Part shown: one piece after another, positions 42,541 to 54,490 of the stretch
Layout of the letters: the number at the start of each line of letters is the position of its first letter
Position numbering within the stretch: position 1 is the stretch's first letter
From: Gambelia wislizenii
Lineage: Eukaryota > Chordata > Lepidosauria > Squamata > Crotaphytidae
Direction: 5' to 3'
Assembly: GCA_030847615.1 (NCBI GenBank)
Contig: JAUMIR010000002.1
Span: 236,673,809-236,737,808 of the forward strand
DNA length: 64,000 nt
Program-made: the position numbers and the translations under genes
Notes under the pieces: model-generated
Told to the model about the DNA's origin: nothing
Database searches by the model: none
What the model saw: the letters and a program-made list of their open reading frames with translations, nothing else

Positions 42541-42740
42541 ACCAGATCCCATCTGATCTTGGAAGCTAAGCATGGTCAGCTCTGGTTAGTACTTGAATGG
42601 GAGACCTCCAAGGAATACCAGGTGCTGTAGGCTATATTTCAGAGGAAAAAACTGGCAAAATCACCTCTGAGTATTCCTGGTCTAAGAAAATTCATGAGTC
42701 ACCATAAGTCAACAGGCAACTTGAAGGCACATACACACAC
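42541..42740 (+). mobile_element. 5S rRNA-derived SINE
   Basis: The head 'tctgatcttggaagctaagc', 'ggttagtacttgaatgggag', 'accaggtgctgtaggc' is 5S rRNA sequence with its internal control region (box A/IE/box C) still readable. The tail 'gagtcaccataagtcaacagg', 'aacttgaaggcacata' resembles the Bov-B-like tail of the Sauria SINEs. The first part of 5S is missing and the copy is diverged, so it is a SINE (the squamate 5S-Sauria type), not a 5S gene. Confidence 0.88.
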
Positions 42741-43063
42741 ATACTTATGAATTAACAGCTGTGATCCTGAACATGCATTCTTGCTTTGTAATTTTAAAAC
42801 TCATTGGTATATCATGGAGATTGTCATTCAAAAGAGAAGGAAATTGGATCACACAAGCCTTAAAGCCAAAAAAATACCCTGATTTACACAATCAAGAGTT
42901 AGCTGAAAATGTTAATGCAAGGTCCTGCAAAATCAAGAATCCTTCACCATGATCTTGATTTTGATCATGGATATTATAGCAGGTTTGTTTTCTGTGTGGG
43001 ATGAAATGTCCTTTTTCCATAAAGAAGAATTCAAAATACTGTGGAGTTTCTCAACATAGGTAA

Positions 43064-43445
43064 AATCATAGAATCATAGAATCATAGAATTGCAGAGTTG
43101 GAAGAGACCACGAGGGCCATCCAGTCCAACCCCCTGCCATGCAGGAAATCACGATCAAAGCATCCCCGACAGATGGCCATCCAGCCTCTGTTTAAAGACC
43201 TCCAAGGAAGGAGACCCCACCACGCTCCGAGGGAGTGTGTTCCACTACAAAACAGCTCTTACTGTCAAAAAGTTCCTCCTCATGTTGAGGTGGAATCTCT
43301 GTTCCTGGAGCTTGCACCCATTGCTCCGTGTTCCAGTCTCTGGAGCAGCAGAAAACAAGCCTGCTCCATCCTCAGCGTGACATCCCTTCAAATACTTAAA
43401 CAGGGCTATCATATCGCCTCTTAACTGTCTTCTTTCCAGATTATT
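43064..43445 (-). mobile_element. CR1-type LINE 3' end, antisense
   Basis: Begins with three copies of 'aatcatag' (43065-43090), the CR1 octamer tail in reverse. Then 'ggaagagaccacgagggcc', 'gcatccccgacagatggcc' and the antisense of 'SPSLEVFK', 'QRFHLNMRRNF' and 'MIALFKYLKG'. Closely similar to 24200-24597 on the other strand. Confidence 0.92.
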
Positions 43446-44425
43446 TTTCCAGAAAATCATACCTTCCAGATTATAAATGGCATAACAGGGAGACTCATGA
43501 CAGAATCGCTAATTAATCCCCAGCCCAAATGGTATGATTGCACTACTTGGGTCAAAACCTCAATCATACGTAAGGAATTCCACATTCTGCACTTCAAATA
43601 AATTGTGGAATTTTGCTATTCATTGCTATTTCCCCCTGAATTTTGACTGTGGTTTTAAAACTTTTTCCCCCAAGAGATCTGTAATTTTTTTTTAAGTGTC
43701 ACCTGAATCCACATTTCAAATGTATGTACTGAATATTTGGGATCCCAGTATCCAAGTATGGATGTCCTCAAGAAAAAACAGCATAAAGAGAAGAATTGAA
43801 ACGGAAGATATACTGGGTGGGGTGGGGTGAAGGAATGTGAAGATAACAAAACTCTGTCTCCAAAGCATCAGACGCATAAGGAGCTGAAACTTACTGAGGC
43901 TGAGATGTGTTGAATCCTGCCTCACCTTATTTCATTATTTGTTATCTAATATTCCCTTTGACTTTTTTCAACAAAAATTCTTAAGGCACTCACCCAATGG
44001 CAATGTCTATCTGTCTGTTTGTCTGCCTCATCTACTTTTCCTGTCTTCTCCCTCCCTGTATTTGCTTTCCCCAGCTTTTCCCTTCCCTCTCCTCAGATCC
44101 AGGAGGGTCTGTAGCATTGTTGATGCAATCTACCTTATATCAGGTTGCAACCTAGGTATACATGGTAATTCACTTCTTGAAGATCAGGAAACAGTGTGTG
44201 TATGTGTGTGTGTAATATTTTGATTGTAATGCTAATATTGTAGAGTACGCAGGGGTGTAGCCAAAGGGGGGGGATCAAATGAGGGCATTGCCCCCAAGTA
44301 AGGAGTCTACCCCCCCATGAAATTTTCCTTCAGTCCCCAAATTGTAGCATTGCAGTAACTTAAAACTGCAGTTGAGCATTTAAAAACAATCCGCCCCAAT
44401 TGTTTTTAACAGAGGGGTGGGGTAT
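43446..44425. other. No gene; TG run near 44190-44212
   Basis: Unrecognised apart from a short TG microsatellite. Confidence 0.4.
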
Positions 44426-44470
44426 AAATAAATAAATAAATACTCATTATTATTATTATTATTATTATTA
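44426..44470. repeat. (AAAT)n and (ATT)n microsatellite
   Basis: AAAT units followed by about seven ATT units; the preceding 'gaggggtggggtataaataa' looks like a LINE tail. Confidence 0.85.
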
Positions 44471-44764
44471 CACCTTAAGTGTCAAAAGAAACGAGGGCAG
44501 GGAAAGTACCCAAGGGAATGTGAACTCAGCAAATATGACAGTGCTAGGTGTGAACAATTTTCAGTGTTTCACTTTCTGCAATACTAGAAATTTGGAGGAT
44601 GGAGTAAAATTTCATTGGGGGACTGGATTTTAGCTCTCCAATGCCTTCAACCCCACCATAGCTACATCCAAGGGAAGCCCACCTAGCTGCAGCAGTATAC
44701 ATGGTTTCAGATACCACATCTTTTCAGAAAGGTGAGACCTGAAGTCTGTTCTTCTGAAACCATC

Positions 44765-44925
44765 TGAAACCATAGAATCAGAGTTGGAAGAGACCACAAG
44801 GGCCATCCAGTTCAACCTTCTGCCCTGCAGGAATGCACAGTCAAAGTATTCCTGACAGATGGCCATCCAGCCTCTGTTTAAATACCTCCAAAGAAGGTTA
44901 AAAACCTCCAAAGAAGAAAAACTCC
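44765..44925 (-). mobile_element. CR1 LINE 3' end fragment
   Basis: 'ccatagaatcagagttggaa', 'gagaccacaagggccatccag', 'cctgacagatggccatccag', 'ctctgtttaaatacctcc'. The motif 'aacctccaaagaag' is repeated at the truncated end. Confidence 0.88.
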
Positions 44926-46409
44926 AAATAACATCTTTGGTGCTCCTGAAACAATATTTCTAATTTTAAAACCCTGGCAATCATCTAACTATATAAAAAA
45001 TGGAAGAATGTTTTCCCCCGTGGGACATTCAGTCTATTGGACTGCTGCAGTTGTTTTCATATAGTTTTTCATTATTCCGGCATACTGTCATCTGACATAC
45101 ATCCCAATAGGATGGGAGAAACAAGACTGTTCCTTTTGAAAATGCATGAACTGAAATGCATTAATGTTGTCCTTGGTGTATTTGGGGCTAAACCTGGTTT
45201 AAATTAAGACTTAGGGGAATCTTAGTTGGTCTTGTTCTCTTTTGCTTTCTGTGTTTGAATTTATTTGCCCGTTCCTTTTTGATTGGCTGTTGTTTTAAAT
45301 TTTGAAGGCACTATTGTTTTTGTTGCTTTATTTCCCTTTTAAAGTATTTGTCATTCTTTATTTTTAAGCTGTCACTTGGATGTAAGGTGATCAGATTTCC
45401 ATTAAAGAAGAGGAGCAGGCATTATTAAAAGGGTGGACAGCCATGTAAAATTGCAATGGGGCTTAAAGGGGGAGACGGATTAGCAGTTTAGAACATGAGT
45501 GACAAAGGCTGAGCAAGCCCTCCAGAGGCCTGCTTCCCCAAAGTGAATACTCTCCAAAAGAGGAAGGATGCATTTCCCCACATGCCCCAGGTGTCCAGAT
45601 CAATCACCTAGGAAATACAGTAGGGATCATCCAGCGCAGTATTAGACAAGCCATTCTTGAAGAAGCCTGTCCAGTCCCATCCCAAACTAGTCACCCTGAC
45701 GTGCATGCCTAGAGAAAACACATCAGACTAGGAAACCTGGGAGCTTGAAATGATTCTGCAAAGTCAGAGGTACTACTCAACTTTAGCTAAAGAGAAGGTC
45801 TTGAGTGAGACAGCTGGGGCCTTATTGCCTGTCTTTCAAGGAGAGCCACTCTGATTAGATTCTTGCCAAGGCCTTCCTACTGCTTGATATCCATCTGGCA
45901 CTTTCAGAAGACAATCAAGGTAATGGACAAGGGAAAGTGTTTGGCCAGAGTTGTAATCTAAGTCATTTCCCTGGAGTGAGGGGAAGATCCTTGAGTCTTT
46001 AACTCTTTCAAGGACGTTTCATTAGTTCCATCTGGGATTCTGTCCAAACTTTGAAGCCTTTTAATATATTACTCTTGATCTCTCCCAAACCTAGTGGGAG
46101 AAAGAATACCTGTAGTGCTTTTAAATTTCAGCTAGATGTGGCAGGGTGGGTAACAAAAAGAGCCTGCAAAAATTACCTTTTAAGACTACAGCTAAGAACT
46201 CTGGGAGTTGTGCATCAAAAAAGTAACTTTCCCAAGCTCAGATTGTGGTGGGGGGGGGAGATAAAGAATGGATTGGGGAATAACTTGGAAACAGCACGTA
46301 AACACAGTTAAATGATTTGTCTTTGTTATTGCTTCTCATGTGCGACTTTGTGGTAGAATATAAGAAATACAGCTGTGAGTATTAATGATCTGGATGCTCT
46401 TGATGAGTG
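44926..46409. other. No recognised feature
   Basis: About 1.5 kb without recognised elements; a G-run at 46250-46259. Confidence 0.4.
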
Positions 46410-46541
46410 CAGGCAGCTTCTGAGCCTGCAGATGCTGTTGGGCTGTGACTCCCATCATCCCTCACAATTGATTATGCTGGCTAGAACTGATGGGAGTTGT
46501 GCTGAGCAAACATCTAGAGGGCCACATGTTGCCCACTTTAA
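46410..46541. mobile_element. Palindromic hAT-like MITE (family P)
   Basis: 'gcagatgctgttgggctgtgactcccatcatcc' (phrase) faces 'aactgatgggagttgtgctgagc' and 'catctagagggccacatgttgccc'. Confidence 0.65.
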
Positions 46542-48700
46542 CCAAAGCCATTCTGGTAATATAAGTTTTGCTAGAATCAAAGGACTTTATCAGATTAGCA
46601 TCTAATAACACTGCAATTCCACTATGGAGGAAAGCTGAAACGTAGTGGCATGATTACAGTAATTATTGCACATTATTGTAATTGTGCAACACTACGCTGT
46701 AATCACACGATACTACCACCACAGAATCATTGCACAACCACCACTAGTAGTTTAAGAACAGGATTTTACTTCTGTGATTTTGTAGGGACAAGATTTCAGC
46801 TGTTCTCGTGAGAAGATGTGACTTTGTTTAAACACACCAAAACCACATAAATAATGAAAGAAATAAACAAATAAACACTTAAACATAAAAACATACAAAG
46901 AAGAGGTGATAGTTTATTAAAAGAGTGTCCTGCGTTCTCATTGGGAAAGGAGAGGGGGGAAAGGACCGCCCATTCACACTGTAATCACAGAATTACAGTG
47001 GGATGTGATTTCACATGCTCATCAGTAGTGCGAAAAGAGCAATATTGAGGGCTATTTATGGATTTTCCCATCAATGAAAAGTGACGAGCAATTAACAGGT
47101 GGAGCACACATTGACAATGGGAAGACAATGACGTCGGGTGATAATGGGAACCCATTTGTGATACTTTTGCACTGTAGTTCTGTGATTACAGCCCCATATG
47201 ATAAAGTCCAAAGGCTGACCAAACGTGTTATCTTCTCTCTCTCTCTCTGTGTCCATTCCACATCCATGTATTTATTTCCTTAAACATTTTTACCTTTGTA
47301 TGTAAGCAAGTGATTTCCTTCCTCCTATAGAGTTCTAGAACCATATTCTTGAATTAAACATCTGTGACCTAAAAGCAGTCAGGAAAAAGTAATTTTCGCT
47401 GAAAATTAGGAAAGGGCTAAGCATATCCTCCTGTCCCTCCTCTTGCTGCCTCTCAACTACAAAGTACCTCCCCCAAGTATGCATTGTGAAGAGGCCATCA
47501 AATAAATATTAGTAATAATGCATATTTGTTAAAAAACCTTCCTGTTTAGGCCCAATATCCTATCTTCTCTTTCCATTGAAGACCCCAAATATCTCCAGCT
47601 AGCCCCTCCCATGTTGGAAAATTTAGTTAGTTTGTTTGCTTGGATTGGCAGGCTGAATTACATGCTCCCAGCCAAGAAAAAAAATCACCCAAATAATCAA
47701 GAGAATTATTAAATTGAGATAAAACACAACATTCTGTGTAAAAGATAAGACAGGCAGGTAGATTGATCCCAAAATAAAGTACATCCAGCTGTCAAGCTGA
47801 ACAGAACAAACTCATAGATGATAGAAAGAGGACATATCTGTTATGGTTATAAGATAGCTATATGATCCTGCCCAAATTTTAAGATCCTCGGGGAAGGCAT
47901 TCTCTTGGTCCCACTGCCACCACAGCCGTGTTTGGTAAAAACACATGAAAGAAGACTTTTTTATTATTATTATATTTACATGAAAGAAGACTTTTTGATG
48001 GCTGCTAAGCCGGCCTCCTCTCTGTCCTCTTCCTTCTGGCAAGCAAAGGCCTTTTTATTCAAACAGGCTTTGGGCTGTTAACTAGTTCATACATACTAGC
48101 TTTTTTTTAAAAAATTGTGGGTGCTGTATTTTTATCCCAATTACTATGTTTTTGATGTTTAAAAACTGTTTTGAATTAGTGTTTTTTTAAAGGATTATTT
48201 TTTTAAAAAAAAAACACTTTTTGTTTCCCCCCTCATGTTTTGTTTTCACAACCCCCCCCCACAATTTTCACCAAAAAAATAACATAGAAGAAATGTAAAA
48301 AAGATGGGAGGAAAGGGAACAATTTTTCTAAAACTCTGTCCATCTTGGCTATGGTTCTGCCCATTGCTTGCGCTGCCCTACCCATTTGCTAATATTTTCC
48401 TCCCACAACTACTCCTAAGGGAATGTGGTCCTTGACTAAAATGTTGAATTCTAGCATTTTTAAAAAGGTAATTGGTTTTACAAAATACTATAACACGGTT
48501 CATTAAACATTAAGTATTCATTGAATTGATTACTTGGCACTGATATTTTTTTAAAGATCACAGAGAGAGCCATCCCAGAATGTCTTTCACTTGTTACCTA
48601 CCCTGACAGCCCCCATCTTGGAATATCACATAATTGGCACTATTTAATAATTTGGCTCAATGTGGCCTTCCATGTGGTTAGCAGGTAAACCAAGGACACC
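46542..48700. other. No gene; scattered inverted motifs and homopolymers
   Basis: Repeated 'gtaatcac'/'gtgattac' words between 46660 and 47190 hint at an unclassified DNA element but no clean termini. A CRE-like TGACGTC is at about 47129-47135. (TC)n lies at about 47233-47248. T/A homopolymer runs mark 48100-48260. Confidence 0.35.
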
Positions 48701-49310
48701 CGGATACCAAGGCTGGAGTCACGTATTACCAAGGGAGGAGCCTTTTGAAATTCCCCAAACAAATACTCAGGTCAGAGTTAATACCTGGAGATGAGTCATC
48801 CACTAATCCACTCAAAGATAGCAGAGTCTTTGATGTTTGCAAAAAGGGTTCTTTCCCTCCAACAATAGACCTTGCCTGCTCCTATTCAATTCTAAATACA
48901 TCACCCATTATCAATCATTAACTCTTCCATATCATCCTTTATTTAGTCCTGGGAAACTCCAAGAGACATTGTATTCTACTCAAAATCCCATCCCTTCAGG
49001 GGAAATATTAGATATAAACATCACCCCAAAACACCACCCAAGTGTGCACAAATCCCCTGCTGTCCAATCCCACATTAGTTTATATCACCATTCTGTTGTC
49101 CGGAGCTTTTTGCTGTCAGTTTAGTTCTTGATCTCAGTTCTGCAGGATTGGTACAGTATAACCTGCTATACCCCATACTCTATCCCTCTATCCACATACT
49201 TCCAACTACTTTTGATAGCCTTTTGTGATTGCCTGAAGCCTGAACATGTGTGTGAATGCTGTTGCTATTACTTTTCAATAAAGATAATTTAATTGTACTG
49301 TTTGGTTTAG
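48701..49310 (+). other. LTR-like or polyadenylated element, tentative
   Basis: An AP-1-like TGAGTCATC near 48793, and an AATAAA near 49278 followed by T-rich sequence, give an LTR-like look. I could not define termini or target duplications. Confidence 0.22.
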
Positions 49311-49804
49311 AGTTTCCTCCATTACTACTGGTATACATGGGTCAAAAGATCCTGCCATTTCCTGGCCTCTCGCTGACATTTTGAGCTAATTAAATATTCC
49401 CCATATTAATTTCAGACACTAGTGGAATCCTTGCAGACCCCCATGCAATTTGGGTAACACACTAACCAAGGTTTGAGTTTTGCCCATCAGTGCTGCTTTC
49501 GCCATCCTTGCTTTCAAGGGATGAAGAGATAGTTGTGGGCCAGATTTTCACTGTTCTGCAATTTCCTTTTGTTTTAAATTAACCTTTTCACTGAGTTTCA
49601 TTTTTATAATAATATAATCCAACATGTAATATAAACCACTATACAATAAATAAGTAGTAAATGGAAAGAAGCTATAGAAGGTGTTAGCAATGATCTCACT
49701 TCTTATTTTCATTTGCAATACAGTCCCACTAAGAAGGAGCTGTTGTTGTTGCAAGCATAGAACAGAGAGTGATTCATGCAGAGAGACAACAAGCAAGCCT
49801 CCAC
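49311..49804. other. No recognised feature
   Basis: Nothing recognised. Confidence 0.4.
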
Positions 49805-50063
49805 TTTATTGCTATTGCCTTCAAGTTGACTCCAATTTATGATAAACCTATCACAGGCTGCTGCTGCTGCTGCTGCTTCTTCTTCTTCTTCTTCTTCTTT
49901 TTTGCAAGATTTATTCAGAGGAGAATTGCCATTGCCCTGTTCTGAGGCTGAGAGAGTATGATTTGCCCAAGATCTGCCTGTGGGTTTCCATGGATGAGCA
50001 GAAATTTGAACCCTGGGCTCCCAGGATCCTAGTCCGGCATTTAAAACATTAAACCTCAGTGAC
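49805..50063 (-). mobile_element. Sauria-type SINE carrying a (GCT)n(TTC)n microsatellite
   Basis: Antisense SINE: 'gccttcaagttgactccaat', 'aacctatcacagg', then GCT/TTC repeats (49859-49899) where other copies read 'gttttcttgg', then 'gcaagatttattcagagg', 'gaggctgagagagtatgat' and 'gagcagaaatttgaaccctgg'. The head is diverged. Confidence 0.85.
49859..49899. repeat. (GCT)n(TTC)n compound microsatellite inside a SINE
   Basis: About six GCT units are followed by six or seven TTC units, probably grown from the SINE's own 'ggttttctt' slippage site. Confidence 0.9.
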
Positions 50064-51318
50064 TCTCTTAAGAAGCTGTGTCACATGACAAAAACTGAGG
50101 TCTTCTTTTATCTATGAAGAGTCTGCTGCCACACATCTGCATGTGACAGAAGAAGAGTGTGGAAAATCCAGGTCATTGTTTATAAAGTCAATAAATGTTC
50201 TGCCGTTTCCATTCTTGCCTGTTACAAGATTAGACTAATGAGGGAGACTCAGGTTCAGTCCTCACTCACTCGCAAAGCTCATTGGTGCCCAGTTATTCAT
50301 TCTCAACCTGGCCTATCTCACAGGGTTGTTGCTAACATGAGGGTGGGGTGAGGAGAAACTGATGTGCTGTCACCCTGAGTTCCTTGGAGGGAAAATGTGA
50401 TTAACAAGGTAATACAGTAGTACTTTGACAAGCCCTAGTGTGAGACTGATCCAGCATTAACCCATTTCAGATCCCTTCTCCACGGAAATGAACGTGTTTC
50501 CAATGGTCAGTAGTGGTAATGGTCATTTGTAGCAGCTGTGGCAGGTCCAGGTGCCAATTTTCTGTCCCTAGAACCCTCTGAAGGCTTCAGAGAGTGCCAA
50601 AAATGCCCCCCAAACACAAAAACACTGGCTGAAGGAGCACTTCTGCTTTTGAAAAAAATTGCATTTTTCCCTTTTGTTAAAACAGATAGCTTTGTTAAAA
50701 TAGTGCCAGGGGCTATGGGTGGATGCAACCTATTTAAAATGTGAATTCCAACTCCTGGAGAGGCCATTCACTTTCAGAGTGGTTCAGGGAACCTGGAGAG
50801 TCCAAGGACTCCCAAAACAACTTTGGCCTACTCTTTGTCCACCCTGATTTATAGAATCTGCTTTTCTGTACTTCCATTTCCTTTGTCCTTTATCTTAAGC
50901 TTTACCAGACAGGTGCTGCCATAAGGGAAATCTGAACCTACCACTACTTTCCCACATCTGGAAACCTCTCTGGTTTCTTCTTGTACCTCAGTGCCACGGA
51001 ACTGAGATTACAGTTGATGAGCAAAGGTCATGGCTGTATGTGAGAAAAAGGCCACTTTCCATTTTAACCCCCACCCCAGATTTGTCTACTGGATCAGCTC
51101 TTAGAGATTTTCCTAAGCCAGGACCACCTGGCCTTGGAAAGCAGCCTCCAAGAACCTGGAGGTGCCTCTGGCTTCAGAATCAGAGGGCATTACTGCTGGC
51201 CAGAGAGTTCAGACCTGATCAAAGGGGCTGAGAAAGGCTGTCAAATGGAGCATTCCAGGACTTGGCAGCAGCGGGCAGTATTTCCATTTCAGACCTCTCA
51301 CAGAGCCATGCTTTCTGT
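50064..51318. other. No recognised feature
   Basis: About 1.25 kb without recognised repeats or coding similarity. Confidence 0.4.
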
Positions 51319-51847
51319 GGACTTTATCAGACACACAGAATAAGGCATCATAATGTCACATAACCGCGAAAGGGCGTGCATACCACACAATGTTGCCCTT
51401 TCATGGTTATGTCCCCTTAAAAACCTGTATTTTTAAATTGACGGCATAAGCTGTCAATTGACCCCCCTGTTTATGAAACCTTGCACCTTTTCCCCTCCAT
51501 ACTTACACTGTCAGTGGCCGGTCTGGCACGAACACTTCTGGGTGAGATTGTGACATCCAGGCAAGTGATACACTTTTTATGACCCTCCCCAGGTTACTTG
51601 TAAGTTTTAAAGTGTGTTTTTGTGCTTTTAAAAACTTATTTAGTGTTATTTTTGATGTTTTTAAAAATTTCCCGCATGATGATTCTGCAGGATTTCAAAG
51701 GAGGAAGTGAACAGAGCTTTTTCATTGCCGGAGCTGACTTTGCTGGGATTAGAGGTAAGTGCGGGGAGAATGTTCTTTTGCTGGCACAAAAAATGGATTT
51801 TTTATGCCAGCAAAAGAATGCTTTAAAGGGATAGTCTGATAAAGTCC
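51319..51847. mobile_element. Unclassified DNA element (family N, copy 1)
   Basis: Ends GGACTTTATCAGAC and GTCTGATAAAGTCC are perfect 14-base inverted repeats. Inside, 'gtgatacactttttatgacc', 'ctccccaggttacttgtaag', 'aaagtgtgtttttgtgctttt' and 'ggaggaagtgaacagagct' match 58827-59443. No transposase. An inner hairpin 'ttcttttgctggca ... tgccagcaaaagaa' is near 51772-51815. Confidence 0.75.
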
Positions 51848-52274
51848 TGGTCTCCGTCAGCTGCTATTGGAGTGTTGCTTGTCCCTGAAACAAGATGAGG
51901 AGAATGATCAACATTCTACCAACAAGAGGTGTAGCTATTGGGAGAGGACAACATGAATGAACTCCACCCCTAGAATAAGAATTCTTCACCCTAGTGAAAT
52001 TTTCCTTCAGTCCACATATTTCTAGCATTCCACAGAGTGAGACAACTGAAAATCATTTGCACCTAGAACTCTTACATTTGCTGTGCTTGCATTACTTTGG
52101 CCACTTTGCCTACCCCTTTTCTTTGGATGACTAAACTGTACTTTTAATACCCCAGTACATGTTTTTTTTTTAATTTATTGAACATTAAGTTGAAAAGACA
52201 ATAACACTCCTTGAAACAAGAACAACAAAAAAGTGCAAGTATACCTATATATATATTGCTCTTAGGTATGTTGC
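51848..52274. other. No recognised feature
   Basis: Nothing recognised; a short TA run near 52246-52257. Confidence 0.4.
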
Positions 52275-52279
52275 CATTT

Positions 52280-52359
52280 CCAGTGTGCTGATTGGCCACT
52301 TAGGAAACTGACCAACCAATCAAAGCTCTGTTGGGCAGCCAATCAGCACACTGGGGACG
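52280..52359. repeat. Inverted repeat with CCAAT boxes
   Basis: 'CCAGTGTGCTGATTGGCC' at the left and 'GCAGCCAATCAGCACACTGG' at the right form an imperfect palindrome, with a third CCAATC between them. Three CCAAT boxes plus a YY1-like 'aacatggcgg' at about 52390 look promoter-like. The inverted repeat instead suggests a transposon end. No downstream exon is recognised. Confidence 0.5.
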
Positions 52360-52439
52360 GGACCATGTGGAAGTTTCACTCCTTTCTAAACATGGCGGAG
52401 GCAGAGAGGGTGCAAGTAGCATGGGGGGCATGTGTCATG

Positions 52440-52770
52440 GTGTGTATGTGTGGTGTGTACGGGGTGCAGGGAGGGTGGCACAGGGTGGCAAGGGGTGCAG
52501 GGAGGACAGTGGGAGTGTGGGGAGGGTGGCATAGGGCCCAGGGAAGGCAGCATGGGGTGCGGGGAGGGCGGCACAGGGTGGCACAGGGTGCCAGGAGGGA
52601 GATGCAAGTGCTAGGAGGGCGGCACAGGGAGGGTGGCACAGAGTGCAGGGAAGGCAGCACGGGGGACGTGGAGGGCGTCCCGTGGTATCACATGGTGCAA
52701 GGAAGGCAGCGTGAGCACAGGAGCAGCCCGGGCACAGGGAGGGCGGTGCGAGCATGGGGAGGGTGGCATG
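52440..52770 (+). repeat. G-rich minisatellite
   Basis: Imperfect units of roughly 10-21 bases built from 'gggagggtggcacagggtgca' variants (for example 'gggagggcggcacaggg', 'gggaaggcagcatgggg') run for about 330 bases. The strand is almost devoid of T-runs and strongly G-biased. Long frames through it (up to 163 codons) are repeat artefacts. Confidence 0.85.
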
Positions 52771-54176
52771 GGAGAGTATCATGTGTACCATGGGGGGTGC
52801 AGTGCACGTGTGTGTGTCTGTGTGTGTGCAATGTATGTTACACTGGGTATTGCTAGTATACACATATTACTATATCTGTATATACACAGGAATATTAGTC
52901 AAAGAAAGAAAGAAAAACATTGAAGTACAAAGACGAGAAAAACAAAACAAACAAACAAACAAAATCTAGAATATAGACTGAAATAGACCAAAATTCCTAC
53001 CACCCACGTGAATTTAGAACTCCCCGATTATCTATATTCATACTGTAGTTTAATCTTATTTATTGTATTATACCCCTCCCTATAAGTACTACCTTACCAA
53101 TCCTAACTGACTTATCTTCTCTGGAAAGAATTAGTAATTACCACTTGAATCCCAAGATTACTATGTCTCCCCTTAGCATCTTAACATAGGTTTCCAATTC
53201 TTCAAATAGTTGGTTAACCCAATACCTTTAACCAAGTTAGTCAATTTTCTCTGGATGACTAAACTGTACTTTTAATGCTCTAGTACAGTTTTAAGTTACT
53301 GCAATGCTAGACATTTGGGGAGCAGGATTCTTATATGGGGGACACACACCATCTTTTCCCTCCCTATAGCTAGACCCCAGCAAACATCTGACTGATAATG
53401 ATTGAAAGAAAATATTGGCTTGTCTAGGCTGAGGATGGGCAAACTTTTTCTTCCAAGGACTGCATTCACTTAGGAGTCATCTGTCGCAAACCTCTTCCCA
53501 ATGACAGGAAGGGCTGGAACCAGTGAAGGGTGGGGGGAAAGCTAATTTTTCTTCCTCTTTCTTCAACACTTCTTCTTCTTCTTCTTCTTCTTCTTCAAGA
53601 AATTGCCATTCCTCTTTCTTTTTCCCTCTCCTTCACCATGCCACAGACAGAGAGACAAATTATTCCTGCCAGAGATCCAAACAGATCCTGTACAGAGGGC
53701 TTTTAAAATTATGCTACCATTGTCAATCCCTGATCTAGGCAAACATTCTTCTTCCCTTTTCCCATCCTGTCCTTTTTCCTTTGTGTCATCTCTTTTTCGA
53801 CTGTAAGCCTCAGAGCAGAGACTTTCATGTCTTGTTCTTACTGATATGTAAGCTGTTCTGAGATCCTTTCCAGTAACTGAGTGGGTCATAAATGTTATAG
53901 AGAAAAAAAAAACAAAACACTCTGCCAAGTAGTAGTTCTCCCAAACCTCAGTCAGAAGTCTTGGCAACCCTACTAGCAGATCCTTTTCGTTCTGGGTTAC
54001 ATCTTTAAGAGCCAAGACCAAATGTTAGCAAAAGTCTGGCCCGTGCTGCTGCTCACACATATGGAAGACTTTCAAATGAGGAGACTAGGGAACCAAACTG
54101 AGATGTTCTACATAACAAAGCTGAAATTTGCCATCAGGTTATGAACAATAGATACCAGGGTTCCCAAAACTCTGGT
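52771..54176. other. No gene; TG, AAAC and TTC simple repeats
   Basis: A TG run at about 52808-52830, AAAC units at about 52944-52963 and (TTC)n at about 53563-53597. Otherwise nothing recognised. Confidence 0.45.
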
Positions 54177-54390
54177 TTGTTGTTGTTGTGTGACTTCTAG
54201 TTGTTTCCCACTTATGGTAATGCCAAGGCAAACATACCATAGGATTTTCTTGGCACAATTTGTTCAGCGGGGGTTTGTCTTTGCCTTCTTCTGAGGTTGA
54301 GAGTGTGACTTGCCAAGGTCACCCAGAGGGTTTTCATGGCTAGGCGGGGATTAGAATCCAACACTCAAATCACAGCACCACACTGGCTCT
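54177..54390 (-). mobile_element. Sauria-type SINE
   Basis: Antisense: 'tttgttgttgttgtgtgact', 'ttcccacttatggtaatgcc', 'attttcttggcacaatttgt', 'caaggtcacccagagggttt', 'ggcggggattagaatcc', head 'cagcaccacactggctc'. Part of a larger duplicated block (see 57063-57310). Confidence 0.9.
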
Positions 54391-54490
54391 TAACTCTGAT
54401 ATTGGACTCAAATGCTGATTTGCTAGAAAATCCATTTTTAAAACCCAGTTCTGATTTGATCTCCATTGTTCATCATCTCTCCAGTCCATA
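54250..54490 (+). repeat. Duplicated block, copy 1 (SINE plus unique flank)
   Basis: After the SINE head the sequence 'ttaactctgatattggactc', 'aaatgctgatttgctagaaa', 'tttttaaaacccag' is matched at 57197-57256 in the same order. The similarity crosses the SINE boundary. Confidence 0.75.

Noticed and set aside
42541..42660. 5S rRNA gene
   Set aside because: The 5' part of 5S is missing, the sequence is diverged, and a SINE tail follows.
52365..52863. Frames of 142-163 codons through the minisatellite
   Set aside because: Cysteine/proline or glycine/arginine repeats produced by the G-rich tandem units on each strand.
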